A DNA stretch of 64,000 nucleotides, from the NCBI GenBank assembly GCA_947579605.1, contig OX388311.1, forward strand, positions 26,166,951-26,230,950, written 5' to 3'. A model generated the notes under the pieces. That model did not search any database, was not told the origin of the DNA, and saw nothing but the letters and a program-made list of their open reading frames with translations. This document shows, piece by piece, positions 1 through 9,129 of the stretch. How positions within the stretch are numbered: position 1 is the first letter of the stretch; the number at the start of each line of letters is the position of its first letter. This DNA is from Athripsodes cinereus (Eukaryota; Arthropoda; Insecta; Trichoptera; Leptoceridae). The position numbers and the translations under genes are program-made.

Positions 1-1960
1 TGTAATAAACACTGTGAATTTCCATATTTATTATTAATTTATGCAAAATAAAAGAAACATTGTATTTTCCACTCAATGAACTGTATTTAGTTATAACGTT
101 TTCGGAACTACTTGCTCCATCATCAGTAACAATACTTAACATAAATTATAAAATTAATTAATATAATAAAGAAAACGATATGTATTTTCATTACATTCAA
201 CAAATCCGCTGACTAGGAATATGACGCGCTATTATAGATAGAGAGAAAGAGATCAAATAATTATTATCATTAGAAAAATACTTGAATCATGTTTATTTCG
301 AATGAAACGAAGTCAGTTTAAAATATTCGTGACAAAAGTATGGCCAATATAAAAAATCTTATCCCACCACTGGTAAAAATATACCAGTGTGGATATTATT
401 TGAATATTATTGTTTATATTACACCAGTAATGTGCCAAAAGCTGTGGATGACAACACTATAAACAACACGAGAACAACTGCATAGTATTGTGTTGTTAAA
501 AACAAACCAAACGTTTTGAAAAAGTCGTGAACAATTGCTTATAGACGTACAAGTATGAGATTCTAAGAACAAGTAGATTTTGCAATGGTAATTTTAAAGA
601 AAATCGTGCTGAAATTATCAACAAAAAGCAGTGTTAAATTGTGGAATACTACACAATATTTCATTGATCACAAGTATGTAAAATGGCATGTATTGGCCAC
701 ACCGTCAAATCAGGGAATGAATGCTCAACTAAGTGAATTCTGCATGGTATACCCGAGGGCAGAAGACCGTTAGGCAAAGATTATTATATAATATCAACCG
801 AGATCTACACGACACACAGTCATTTTCGATAGATCTTTTGATAAAGGCTTATTCTTTAATCCTCCATATTTTTTTATTTTGCATGCCTGCATCCGCGTCT
901 TTTCTTTAATTCATGTTTTTTTCTGACTGTTTTCTTTGTTAAAACCGGCGTATTATGTCAACACTTCATAAATTAATTAATGTTTAATAAGATTATTCTT
1001 CAAAAGTACTAAAACAATAATCAAAAAACACATTTTATGACCACTTTTTCTAAACACATTTACTGACTTTTCAAGTTGAATGCTGTCTCTTTGTAAAAAT
1101 CATATCAAAGATTTTGTGTTTTGTAATGTTTCCACCTACAAATATTTTTTGTCATGTGAGAAACGAACGCAAATACGTCCATAAATCTCTCACTTCTTAT
1201 GCTATACGAATATGACACCATTATAAATGGATTGATCAATTCAAAAAGTTTTTTTTATCCGAGAAATGTAGAAAATTGAACGAAATCAAAAACAAAACAC
1301 ATAAAATTCTTCCACTTGAATGTGAAATATTTATTTTTCTAGAAGTTTCTGAGAAAAAAAGCTCAAAAAATAGAAACACCCAAGGGACGATCACGACTAA
1401 GACTTTCAATAAGATATCTGAGGGAAAGTTCAAATGAAAATAACGCTACTATATTTACTGAAGAAAAATCCAAATATTATTTTCATCACAGAATGAAAAT
1501 GATAAATAAAAAGGATATCATCGAAAACAGTGGACAACTTAAACATGTAGTGGCACTTTATTTTAAAAATATGGATAAGTATGAAATTCAGTGTCGGTTA
1601 TTTAAAGAATATTTTACATTATTATTTTAAAAATTCCATAAAATTCTACTCTTATCGTATCCAATATTGAATATTGTACGTGTTTTTTTAGTAAATAGAT
1701 ATGATACACCAATAAATTTGATAGTTTATTCCTTAAGTTCAAAACAACACGTAATTTTTAAACAGCACTTTATGAAAGACATCGCATACATAAAGTTAAA
1801 AATAGCGACTTTAAACCACTGGTCTTCTCCATAGTAGCAAATAACATTATGGTATTTATAAATGAACAAAATATCTAAATTTTATACTTAAAACTACCAT
1901 TACCCCTCCCACTACCTTAACCCTTCTCACCACATGAATAATAGCTCTCACAATTTTTTA
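1..1960. other. AT-rich non-coding stretch
   Basis: I see no gene here. The two short open frames (585-773 plus and 1236-1433 minus) have low-complexity, AT-driven composition, no recognisable motif and no convincing splice context. No RNA gene or clear transposon end was recognised. Confidence 0.5.
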
Positions 1961-1961
1961 G

Positions 1962-2075
1962 ATTTCAGTTTCCCTGAAGATGCCTACAAGTAGGTATAGG
2001 CGAAAACGTTCGGTATCTAACCTAACAAAGTGGAGATTAAACAGTGCTCAGTAATATACTTTTATATTATATTCT
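1962..2075 (+). repeat. Penelope-like/hammerhead-like repeat module, copy A
   Basis: The sequence CTGAAGA (1974-1980) is followed by a short stem (GCCTA 1982-1986 with TAGGC 1997-2001), then GAAA (2002-2005) and a 3' arm ending in a segment shared with 24.4-24.9 kb and 36.7-36.9 kb (AGTGGAGATTAAACAGTGCT). The order CTGANGA, stem II, GAAA matches the conserved core of hammerhead ribozymes, which are known in Penelope-like retroelements. Stem III is weak as drawn by eye, so self-cleavage is unproven. A further part of the same repeat (AAAATGGATTTCCACAG) reappears near 2490, past the palindrome at 2241-2470. Confidence 0.45.
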
Positions 2076-2080
2076 TCTTC

Positions 2081-2190
2081 TTCTTCTCGTGCCGTATCAG
2101 GTCCCCCCGACGTTGGCAATCACTCTGGCGAAGGCTTCCCTATCCTGCGCGACCCGGAACAGTTCTCCCACATATTATATTCAATAAAGT
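2081..2190 (-). repeat. GC-richer repeat fragment
   Basis: A short GC-rich block follows a (TTC)n run, standing out in an AT-rich neighbourhood. It resembles the 3' portions of insect LINE-derived repeats read on the minus strand, but no family can be assigned by eye. Confidence 0.25.
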
Positions 2191-2240
2191 TAAAAATGTT
2201 AAATTTAATGTTTCAGTGTTGACATTGTGAAACAACATTT

Positions 2241-2470
2241 TAATAATATAAAATATAAAAAACACTGTTTTATGTTTCACATTTATGTATAACAAAGTAT
2301 ACTACAATTACGCCTAGCGCTTTCACCAATATATTGGCATCATCAGGGGTGTTTATACTCCGCCCTGATGATGCCAATATATTGGTGAAAGCGCTAGGCG
2401 TAATTGTAGTATACTTTGGTATACATAAATGTGAAACATAAAACAGTGTTTTTTATATTTTATATTATTA
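2241..2470. repeat. 108-bp-arm near-perfect palindrome with two hammerhead-like cores
   Basis: Arms 2241-2348 and 2363-2470 are reverse complements with one mismatch that I can see, separated by a 14-base spacer. Each arm carries CTGATGA (2365-2371 plus; 2340-2346 minus), a CCAA/TTGG stem with TATA loop, and GAAA (2387-2390 plus; 2321-2324 minus). A CGC-TAG-GCG mini-hairpin follows, as expected for stem III of a hammerhead ribozyme. The two cores therefore lie head to head. A G next to GAAA would have to bulge or pair as a G-U wobble, so activity is uncertain. It could equally be a plain fold-back MITE. Confidence 0.75.
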
Positions 2471-2479
2471 TTATTATAT

Positions 2480-4040
2480 TATTAAGTTAAAAATGGATTT
2501 CCACAGTGTAAACACAAAAACTCTTAAGTTATTAAAATTTCTAAACCTTTATGTGTGCTAAGTAAACTTGCTTCTAGTGGTAAATCTAAAAATTATGTTG
2601 GTCAGTAAAATGGATTTTAAAAAGTTTTTTCATTTAAAATAAGAAACATATCTCATAAGAGAAAACAAGAACTTTTTTTAAAATTGATAACAAAAAAATA
2701 CACAAAATTATAATATATTTTTTTAATCAATATTAAACAATATTGTTCATTACTCGTGTTATGGAATGTATGTAGGTACCTATGTCACTCAAATAAAATA
2801 CTGGACTACCGGATACAAAAATATTATTTTAATCTAGTTTGATTGTAACTATTTTCAGAACAACGTGACCTATATAAATATATACATAATGAACAATATT
2901 TCAGTATTTTAAGGGTGAGTTAATAAGGCTAATTTCTGAAAATATTTTTGTGACCTAATTAACTTCCATTATCTCGTAAAATATTACCGCCTCGACTTTT
3001 TCGAAGAACTTAGTATTTTATGAGATGAAAGCATAGAGAGTTTGTTTCACAAGTTAAACAAAATGCTTACTACGCCTACGTAGGTACATCTAGTTTAGTT
3101 TCATTTAGTTCTTATTACTACAACCAGGAAATTTAGGAACAGAAGGGTAATAACTAGATGCTAACTTGTAGGCAAAACAATTTATGAGACCTAGAAGTTC
3201 ATATGCGAAGAAACTTGAAGTGAAACCACTGATATAAAATAAATTTCCCATTCTTTTGTGTAAATTGTGAGTGAAGATATTAAGAATATTTCTCAGCAGA
3301 TAGCGAATTCCTACAACCAACACTTTGTGCAAACTCCCTTAAATAGGAAACGGAAAAGCTGATCCAATGCTTACAAATTGGCATTGACTTATTTAAGTGC
3401 ACTTTACTATGGTGCATGCATGATACATTAACCAATCCCACCGATTTCAAAGAGAAAATTCAAGATCAAATATTATTATATGTAAGTTACGTAAAAGCTT
3501 ATGAAAAAACATATTCTTAATTAGTAGATTGAACGTAAAAGGGACTAATACTCTCTTACCACCCTCTTAGGTCTATGGTGAGGGTAACACGACAGGGTGT
3601 CTAACCCTATCTCAATAAATTACTTCATCACATCGGCCAATAGACGAACAAATTTAATTATTATATGTCGATAGTGAAAGATTGATGTGCAGAATTTTAT
3701 CAAAAATACGAACAAATTAATTAATCCTTATGTTGGACATTCGTGTTGGACAGAATATAATAAATTATTCACGATTTTATTTAGGACAACCAGTAGCGGT
3801 CTTTGCAAAAGACAAATCGGGTAACCGACCGAGGCCCCGCCCAAATGACTGAAGATATAAAATTTCTAAAACTAGAACGAAAAATAATTTTAAAAAATTT
3901 ATAAAATAATAAATCAAGTACTTAAATATGAAATATAGCTCTTTTTTTAAATCTCTTTTAATTTGTATGATATCATTTGTATTGTCAATATGACTGGATG
4001 CATGTTGAGTAAAATAAATCAACGTACCTACGTGTAAGAG
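2480..4040. other. AT-rich non-coding stretch
   Basis: No coding exon or RNA gene was recognised. A small GC-rich patch at about 3785-3850 may be the end of a degraded transposon. The open frames at 3105-3332 and 3777-4022 (minus) show no domain. Confidence 0.45.
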
Positions 4041-4043
4041 AAA

Positions 4044-4137
4044 TTGTATGAATGTGGAGGAAGCGAAAGAAATATGTAGGGATAGACTTTATGGCACTTC
4101 ACCCTCTCTGCCTACTCCGCTTGGGAAACGATCTGAA
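4044..4137 (+). pseudogene. LINE reverse-transcriptase C-terminal scrap
   Basis: Translation gives MNVEEAKEICRDR and then loses similarity. This matches the last residues (TVTEAKDVCKDRRKWRS) of the larger LINE relic at 47539-48105 on the minus strand. It is a short 3' fragment with no function, followed by a (GATA)n run, as expected for a 5'-truncated non-LTR insertion. Confidence 0.5.
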
Positions 4138-5320
4138 GGTATAGATAGATAGATATAATTGAACATTGAAGATGAGTAAATTTCATCATTTAGTTGATCG
4201 CATATCTCTGGCGTAATTAATATTTTAATGCAACGTATATATGTAAATCAATATTACAGTCTCGTGTCTATGAAATAACAAGAATAATATGAGTGATATA
4301 TTATGAAGCAGCTGGAACAAGCTGTAGGTAACTACAACTTGGAATTTTCAGCTAAACTATGCACCGAGGTATTTTACAATCTCCTCCGAATGAGAATGTG
4401 TGACAGGTTTATAGCAATTAGTTTATGTCGCCAGGTGAGAGAGAGAGAGAGAAACAGAATGAGATACGTGGTTCTGTTTCGTAGCTTAAGGATCTTCTCG
4501 TATATTATATTAAAATACTCATTAGGGAAATATTGTTTCAAATTATTACTTATCATCACATTATTTTAGTCCGTTCTTAAATATGTTTGTATATAATGTA
4601 CTAAATGGACACCGTAATAAGGCAAAACAGAGCAAAATAATAGACTCGGTATGAAGTTTCATCCATTAGGCAGATTTTTTAATAAAACATTAGAAATATG
4701 TATATTATTATGACACGTAATTAATGTGACATGATGTCAACAAATTTGTATGGGAATAGAATATGTTGTTCTGTATGTCACATCAAAATTAAAAATATCA
4801 TTTCATTGTGTTTGATATATTATCTAAGATGGAGGAAAAAAATGTTTTCATAATTATCGTTAATGTGCATAATTTTAAATCACTTAGAAACATTTCAACT
4901 ACTTATAATAAAAGCTAAACTGGTATGCAACACAACCATGAGGCTAGTGTGGCGAATCTATAAATATTGTTTTTATATATACCTACTTGTGTAAATGAAA
5001 AAAATGTGAATGTAAAAATATATTTAAACAAATAAATAAAAGGAAGTTCTTGAATAAATCACCAACATTTTTATTTAATCATGACAGAATTGTCAAAAAT
5101 AATTGTATTTGTATCTAGCAAATTTCCATCACATTTTTGCCATTCCTCAGAAAAGTAATGTTTATGGTTTAGGTACCTGTTGGCATATGATTGTGAATAA
5201 AAAAATAAAGAAGCTGTTTTATCAACGAGAGTTTGTTTTCGTCAATTTGATGTTTTTTTCCTGGGTAGAGCCGAAGAAATCTACACTAGTTTAAAATATA
5301 TCAAATACACAGGAAGAAAT
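4138..5320. other. AT-rich non-coding stretch
   Basis: Contains a short (GA)n run at about 4436-4452. The open frames at 4303-4569 and 5103-5294 have no recognisable domains. No regulatory or RNA feature can be supported. Confidence 0.45.
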
Positions 5321-5321
5321 T

Positions 5322-5380
5322 TATACATGTAAAAGGCTCACGCCGTATATAAAAAAAAAAAAAGAAAGAAAAAAAAGAAT
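5322..5380 (+). repeat. LINE/SINE 3' end, GGCTCACGCCGT family
   Basis: The motif AAAAGGCTCACGCCGTATAT is followed by a poly(A)-rich tail. The same motif is found at 18781-19230 (minus), 20468-20700 (minus) and 32690-33045 (plus), each next to an A-rich or (TTTA)n tail. That pattern marks the 3' end of a poly(A)-type retroelement inserted several times. Confidence 0.5.
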
Positions 5381-5473
5381 TTAAGCTTGTAAAAGAAGAT
5401 ACCTACTTCACATGAATTATTTTAATACCTTTCATATTCTGTTTCCTCCTGAATATCTTCATTATTTTTTTGG

Positions 5474-5560
5474 CACGAAAAGAACAGCTTGCATGTTTAT
5501 TACATGCAGCTGATCTGCTGGCTACCCCACTTATGGGATATGCCGAGTAGTACACTTAAA
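5474..5560 (-). repeat. Interspersed repeat, 'CCACAAGTGGGGTAGCC' family
   Basis: One of about fourteen diverged copies in this window of an unnamed repeat. Its consensus begins near CATATCCCACAAGTGGGGTA and continues with a GTCCTCTCCGTGCC-like and a CATTCAGGATGGGTGGC-like block. This copy is on the minus strand and covers only the first part. No tRNA boxes or protein similarity are visible. Confidence 0.55.
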
Positions 5561-5595
5561 ACAATAAAAACACTGGTGAATAAACTACCATTATG

Positions 5596-5655
5596 AGACA
5601 AATTATTTATTTATTTATTTATTTATTTGTCTAATATACGGCTAATGCCTTTTAC
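5596..5655 (-). repeat. (TTTA)n microsatellite and LINE 3'-end fragment
   Basis: About seven TTTA/ATTT units (5599-5628) abut TATACGGCTAATGCCTTTTA, a diverged minus-strand copy of the GGCTCACGCCGT retroelement end. The microsatellite is its tail. Confidence 0.45.
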
Positions 5656-5821
5656 AGGATAAAGAGAAAATAATAAAACATTTCACTTAAACTTAAAAGC
5701 TACACAAATAATAACTTAATAATACTATAAGAGAACTCTAAGAAACTTGAAATAAAGTGTATTGCTTAAAATGCATATAACAGATATTATTTATAAAGAG
5801 TTATTCTGAAACTGAAGTTAC

Positions 5822-5935
5822 AGTGTTTTATCAGCAGACTAGCCGCATGTAGTGAAACTATAAGTTGTCCTCTCAGTGCCAATTTTTTTTTTTTTGAGAT
5901 TTTGGATGGGTGGCATACCCCATGCACTAAATAAA
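5822..5935 (+). repeat. Interspersed repeat, 'CCACAAGTGGGGTAGCC' family
   Basis: A plus-strand copy containing CAGCAGACTAGCCGCATGTA, GTCCTCTCAGTGCCAA, a poly(T) run and GGATGGGTGGCATACC in the family order. Confidence 0.55.
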
Positions 5936-5994
5936 TAAGTTTTATACAAATAAAAAAGAAAATATACATTATAATCTGTAATCCATATATTTTG

Positions 5995-6085
5995 ATGTTT
6001 CATTTGAATACATTATTTTCTCCATAAAATTGTATGTATATTGAACAATGTACAACAGTGAAGAATAAATAAATAATGTCCTTTT
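5995..6085 (+). repeat. LINE 3'-end fragment, GATAAACTCGCCC family
   Basis: Contains ACAATGTACAACAGTGAAGAATAAATAAATAA-like sequence, the (AATA)n-tailed end shared with 29795-29925, 47405-47520 and 51790-51925. Only the tail part is present. Confidence 0.4.
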
Positions 6086-6433
6086 CATAATATCCTCATC
6101 TCAATTTGCCGTATGACATCATTTATCATTCTTACAGCATAATTTTCTAGACGTACTCCATTATAAAAGGAGAAACACATAAAATTAACATTAATGGCAA
6201 GACCACAAACTCATAAAACGCGAATTCTATACAACGATATTAACTATAATAACCAAGCAATACATTTGTTTTTCTTTTATTTCTGTGTTTTGTAGTCTAA
6301 ACACAGCATGTAGGTGCGTTTTAGCTTTATTTATCTACCCCTACCAATACGACATCTCTCAGAAAATGGGTAGCATGTGGACTGATATCAAGTTATACAT
6401 ATACAGGTCGCTATCTGCGTATCAAATATAAAA

Positions 6434-6610
6434 TCGTCGGTAGCCTGGAGGTAGAGTGTCGGCCTCGTGAACTCTTGATCGAACTTCGGGGTCCGTGGTT
6501 CGATCCCAGGTGCTGGCGAGCTCCCCTTTCATGACACAAGCTTTAAGCTTACTGTGAAAGGTGTGTAAGGCTGTATTTGGGTTCATAACCAAACCCAGAT
6601 ATATCTTTTT
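6434..6610 (+). repeat. tRNA-derived SINE (SINE2), copy A
   Basis: The head carries an A-box-like TAGCCTGGAGG and a B-box GGTTCGATCCC, the internal pol III promoter layout of tRNA-derived SINEs. The body ends in a GGGTT...AACCCAGATATATC segment and a T-rich tail. Relative to copies at 8673, 36545 and 48253 it has a small insertion between the boxes. Confidence 0.75.
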
Positions 6611-6639
6611 TTTACAATACGACATGGATGATTTAAAGA

Positions 6640-6860
6640 TTGACTTGTTCCGGGCTATGAGGCCGTGGTTTGCTGGGCAGACGATGAGAGACAACAACTG
6701 AGAAGAGGACTCCGCCCTTTGCCTCATCGTCTCATCTCCGGTCAACTTAATATTCAAACAAAACCCTCCCTTGAAGATGCCTAGCACACCTGTAGGCGAA
6801 ACGTCGGGGGAATTTCTGTCCACCAGACCACAGACACATAACCCGGAACAAGTTAATACT
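6640..6860 (+). repeat. Penelope-like/hammerhead-like repeat module, copy C, with flanking inverted repeats
   Basis: The segment ACTTGTTCCGGGCTATGAGG (from about 6640) recurs in inverted form at 6822-6856, giving a roughly 34-bp imperfect inverted repeat. Inside are TTGAAGA (6771-6777), a GCCTA/TAGGC stem and GAAACG (6798-6803), the layout of a hammerhead core with the first C replaced by T. That base is part of the catalytic core in hammerheads, so this copy is probably inactive. The minus-strand open frame over this region (6422-6823) is a shadow of the repeat. Confidence 0.45.
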
Positions 6861-6861
6861 T

Positions 6862-7440
6862 ATAACGCCGGCCGTAAAGCTTAAGATCTTACATGGATGA
6901 TATACCTCATCGCCAAATTATACATGTACGAGTAAATATAATCAAATTCGAAAAACTTTGAACCGCTATACTTAAAAATTACATTTGTTAACATAGTTTC
7001 CTTCCGACAAACATATATACATACCTACATATCAAAACGGTCGCACCTGCGAAAAGTTTAATTATGTAACTGATAAAAACTTAGCTGATTAACTTTTATA
7101 ATAAAACATTTTTAATCATTTCATTTGTTATAAATTAGAGGAAATGATTATATAATAATACTGATAAATAATATTTCAATTTAGTTTTCAAATACTCTCT
7201 CACCAACCCTCAAAACTTCCTTAATTTCCAAAGTTTCTTCCCTTTATTATTAATAAAATTATTTCAAAGTTCGTTAAACTTTCTTCATTTTAATATATAT
7301 TCGATAATAAAAAAATAAAACAAAACACCAGATGGATAAAAGCTAATTGCTATTTACTTAGTGAACAATGCAGCTTAGCTTTTTCATTATTTTTTTATAG
7401 AAAACGACAATTTTAAGAGACAATTCATTTTAGGCATTCA
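6862..7440. other. AT-rich non-coding stretch
   Basis: Nothing recognisable; no open frame above background. Confidence 0.5.
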
Positions 7441-7442
7441 TT

Positions 7443-7600
7443 CAAACCACTACTACACCATCACGGCTTATTCCACAAGGGGGACAGCCAGCGGACCAAC
7501 CGCATGTAAAACCCTGCAAATCGTCCACTCCGTGCAAATAAAAAATATGGCATTCAGGATGGGTGGCAACCTCATCGCCTAATTTCATATGTAAAAATTG
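7443..7600 (+). repeat. Interspersed repeat, 'CCACAAGTGGGGTAGCC' family
   Basis: Contains CCATCACGGCTTATTCCACA, GCGGACCAACCGCATGTA and CATTCAGGATGGGTGGCAAC in the family order. Plus strand, nearly full-length for the part recognised here. Confidence 0.6.
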
Positions 7601-7762
7601 AAAATTTTAAAATGTTAGTAGGTATTCACTTAATTGCTAACCAAATCGTAAAAAAATCTACTAACAGTCATAATAATAAAAGAATCTAAGCTCCTGTCGT
7701 ATCGATGTTATTTATACAATTAACCATTGTATAAGGTCACATATGTAAATTCAACACATGAC

Positions 7763-8020
7763 GACCGGTGTGGCGCGGAGGCTAACGCACTTGCCTTTGA
7801 GTTACGAGGTCCCGGGTTCGATTCCCGGCCAGCGCAAAATGAAGAATGACCTTTTTCAGATTGTCCTGGGTCTGGGTGTTACATGTATATGTGTTTAGTG
7901 CATTGTATATATGTGTATCGTCGTGTTAGTACCCATAATACAAGATTCATATCTTAGTGTGGGACTAGCTCGGTCTGTGTGAATTGTCTATACATGTTAT
8001 GTTATGTTATGTTATGTTAT
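7763..8020 (+). repeat. tRNA-derived SINE (SINE1), copy A, with (TTATG)n tail
   Basis: The tRNA-like head spans 7763-7838, with A-box-like TGGCGCGGAGG and a perfect B box GGTTCGATTCC (7815-7825). The unrelated body starts AATGAAGAATGACCTTTTTC and ends in about five TTATG repeats. It lies inside the left arm of the fold-back at 8021-8148: a 17-base piece left of the SINE (7745-7761) is complementary to 8155-8170, beyond the right arm. The SINE therefore probably inserted after the fold-back formed. Confidence 0.8.
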
Positions 8021-8148
8021 CATATAAGGCTTAGAAAAGACAACGTCACTTGGTAGTGCCCCGGACGGGACTTGACCTTGACTTTTCTCAAGTTCAAGTC
8101 CCGTCCGGGGCACTACCAAGTGACGTTGTCTTTTCTAAGTCTTATATG
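8021..8148. repeat. 61-bp-arm fold-back with tRNA-like sequence
   Basis: Arms 8021-8081 and 8088-8148 are inverted copies with about two mismatches and a 6-base loop. The arms include AAGTCCCGTCCGGGGCACTA, which resembles the T-arm and acceptor end of a tRNA. They match the outer parts of the fold-back at 25821-26072, where the tRNA-like head is more complete. This is probably a head-to-head SINE pair that lost most of its centre. Confidence 0.75.
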
Positions 8149-8672
8149 GTAGTTTCATGTGTTGAATTTAAGCTCCTGTCGCCCCTAGAAAAGATCCTTG
8201 TATGGGAATCGTTTTAGATAAGTAAGCAGTTAGTCCCGAATTCCCGAAAAACAATATAATAAATTATTTTAAATGAAAATAACATTATATAGGGAAAAGT
8301 ACACCTGAACAATATTACATTATGTAGTACTTAGTAAGTAAAAGGGTTTGGAAGCAAAGCATTAACAGTTTGCAATTACTTAAACTAATTGAATTGAGCT
8401 AAAAGGGGTAACCCATTGTCACAATAATAATAATTATTATTATTATTATTGCGGACTATGTTGTGCCGACGTAGCAACTGTAATGATGACGAGTATCCAC
8501 GGATTTGTACCAAGTGGTCAACACTTGGAAATGGCTGCCAAATACACTACTATCACAGCTTTAATTCTTTATTCTTCATCATCTCCTGTAGGTCCTTTTT
8601 AGGACACTTGGGTTCATCAACATTACAACAACACAATAAAATGGAAAACAGCAATACAATCAATAGCAATAC

Positions 8673-8850
8673 GAGTTCGTCGGTAGCCTGGAGGTAGAGT
8701 CTCGGCCTTCAGAACAAGAGGTCCGTGGTACGATCCCAGGTGTCGGCAAACTCCCCTTTCACAGCACAAGCTTTTAGCTTAGTTTGAAAGGTGTATAAGG
8801 TTGTATTTGGGTTTATAACAAAACCCATATATATCTTTTAAAAAAAAATA
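8673..8850 (+). repeat. tRNA-derived SINE (SINE2), copy B
   Basis: Starts GAGTTCGTCGGTAGCCTGGA. The B-box has one change (GGTACGATCCC). The AACAAAACCCA segment and A-rich tail are retained. Confidence 0.75.
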
Positions 8851-8874
8851 ACATGAAAGTCATCCTATAATTGG

Positions 8875-9127
8875 CGGCCGGTGTGGGGCGGATGTAACGC
8901 TCTTGCCTTTGAGTCACGAGGTCCTGAGTTCTATTCCCGGCCAGGGCAAAATGAAGAATGACCTTTTTTAAATTGTCCTGGGTCTGGGTGTTTTACATTA
9001 CATTTATATGTGTTTAATGCATTGTATATGTGTATCGTCGCATTAGTACCTGCCCATTGTACAAAATTCAGCTGAGTTTGGGACTAGCTCAATCTTTGTG
9101 AATTGTCTATGCATGTTATGTTATGTT
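8875..9127 (+). repeat. tRNA-derived SINE (SINE1), copy B
   Basis: Aligns with copy A along its length (GGCCGGTGTGG head, AATGAAGAATGACC body, ATGTTATGTTA tail). Its B box is degraded (GAGTTCTATTCC), so this copy is probably silent. It lies directly downstream of a SINE2 copy. Confidence 0.75.
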
Positions 9128-9129
9128 AA

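Noticed and set aside
6422..6823. 133-codon minus-strand ORF as a gene
   Set aside because: It runs antisense through a SINE2 copy and a Penelope-like module; the protein text reflects those repeats.
7763..7838. tRNA gene
   Set aside because: Good A- and B-box-like sequence, but it continues into a SINE body with a repeat tail and has diverged copies elsewhere; it is a SINE head.
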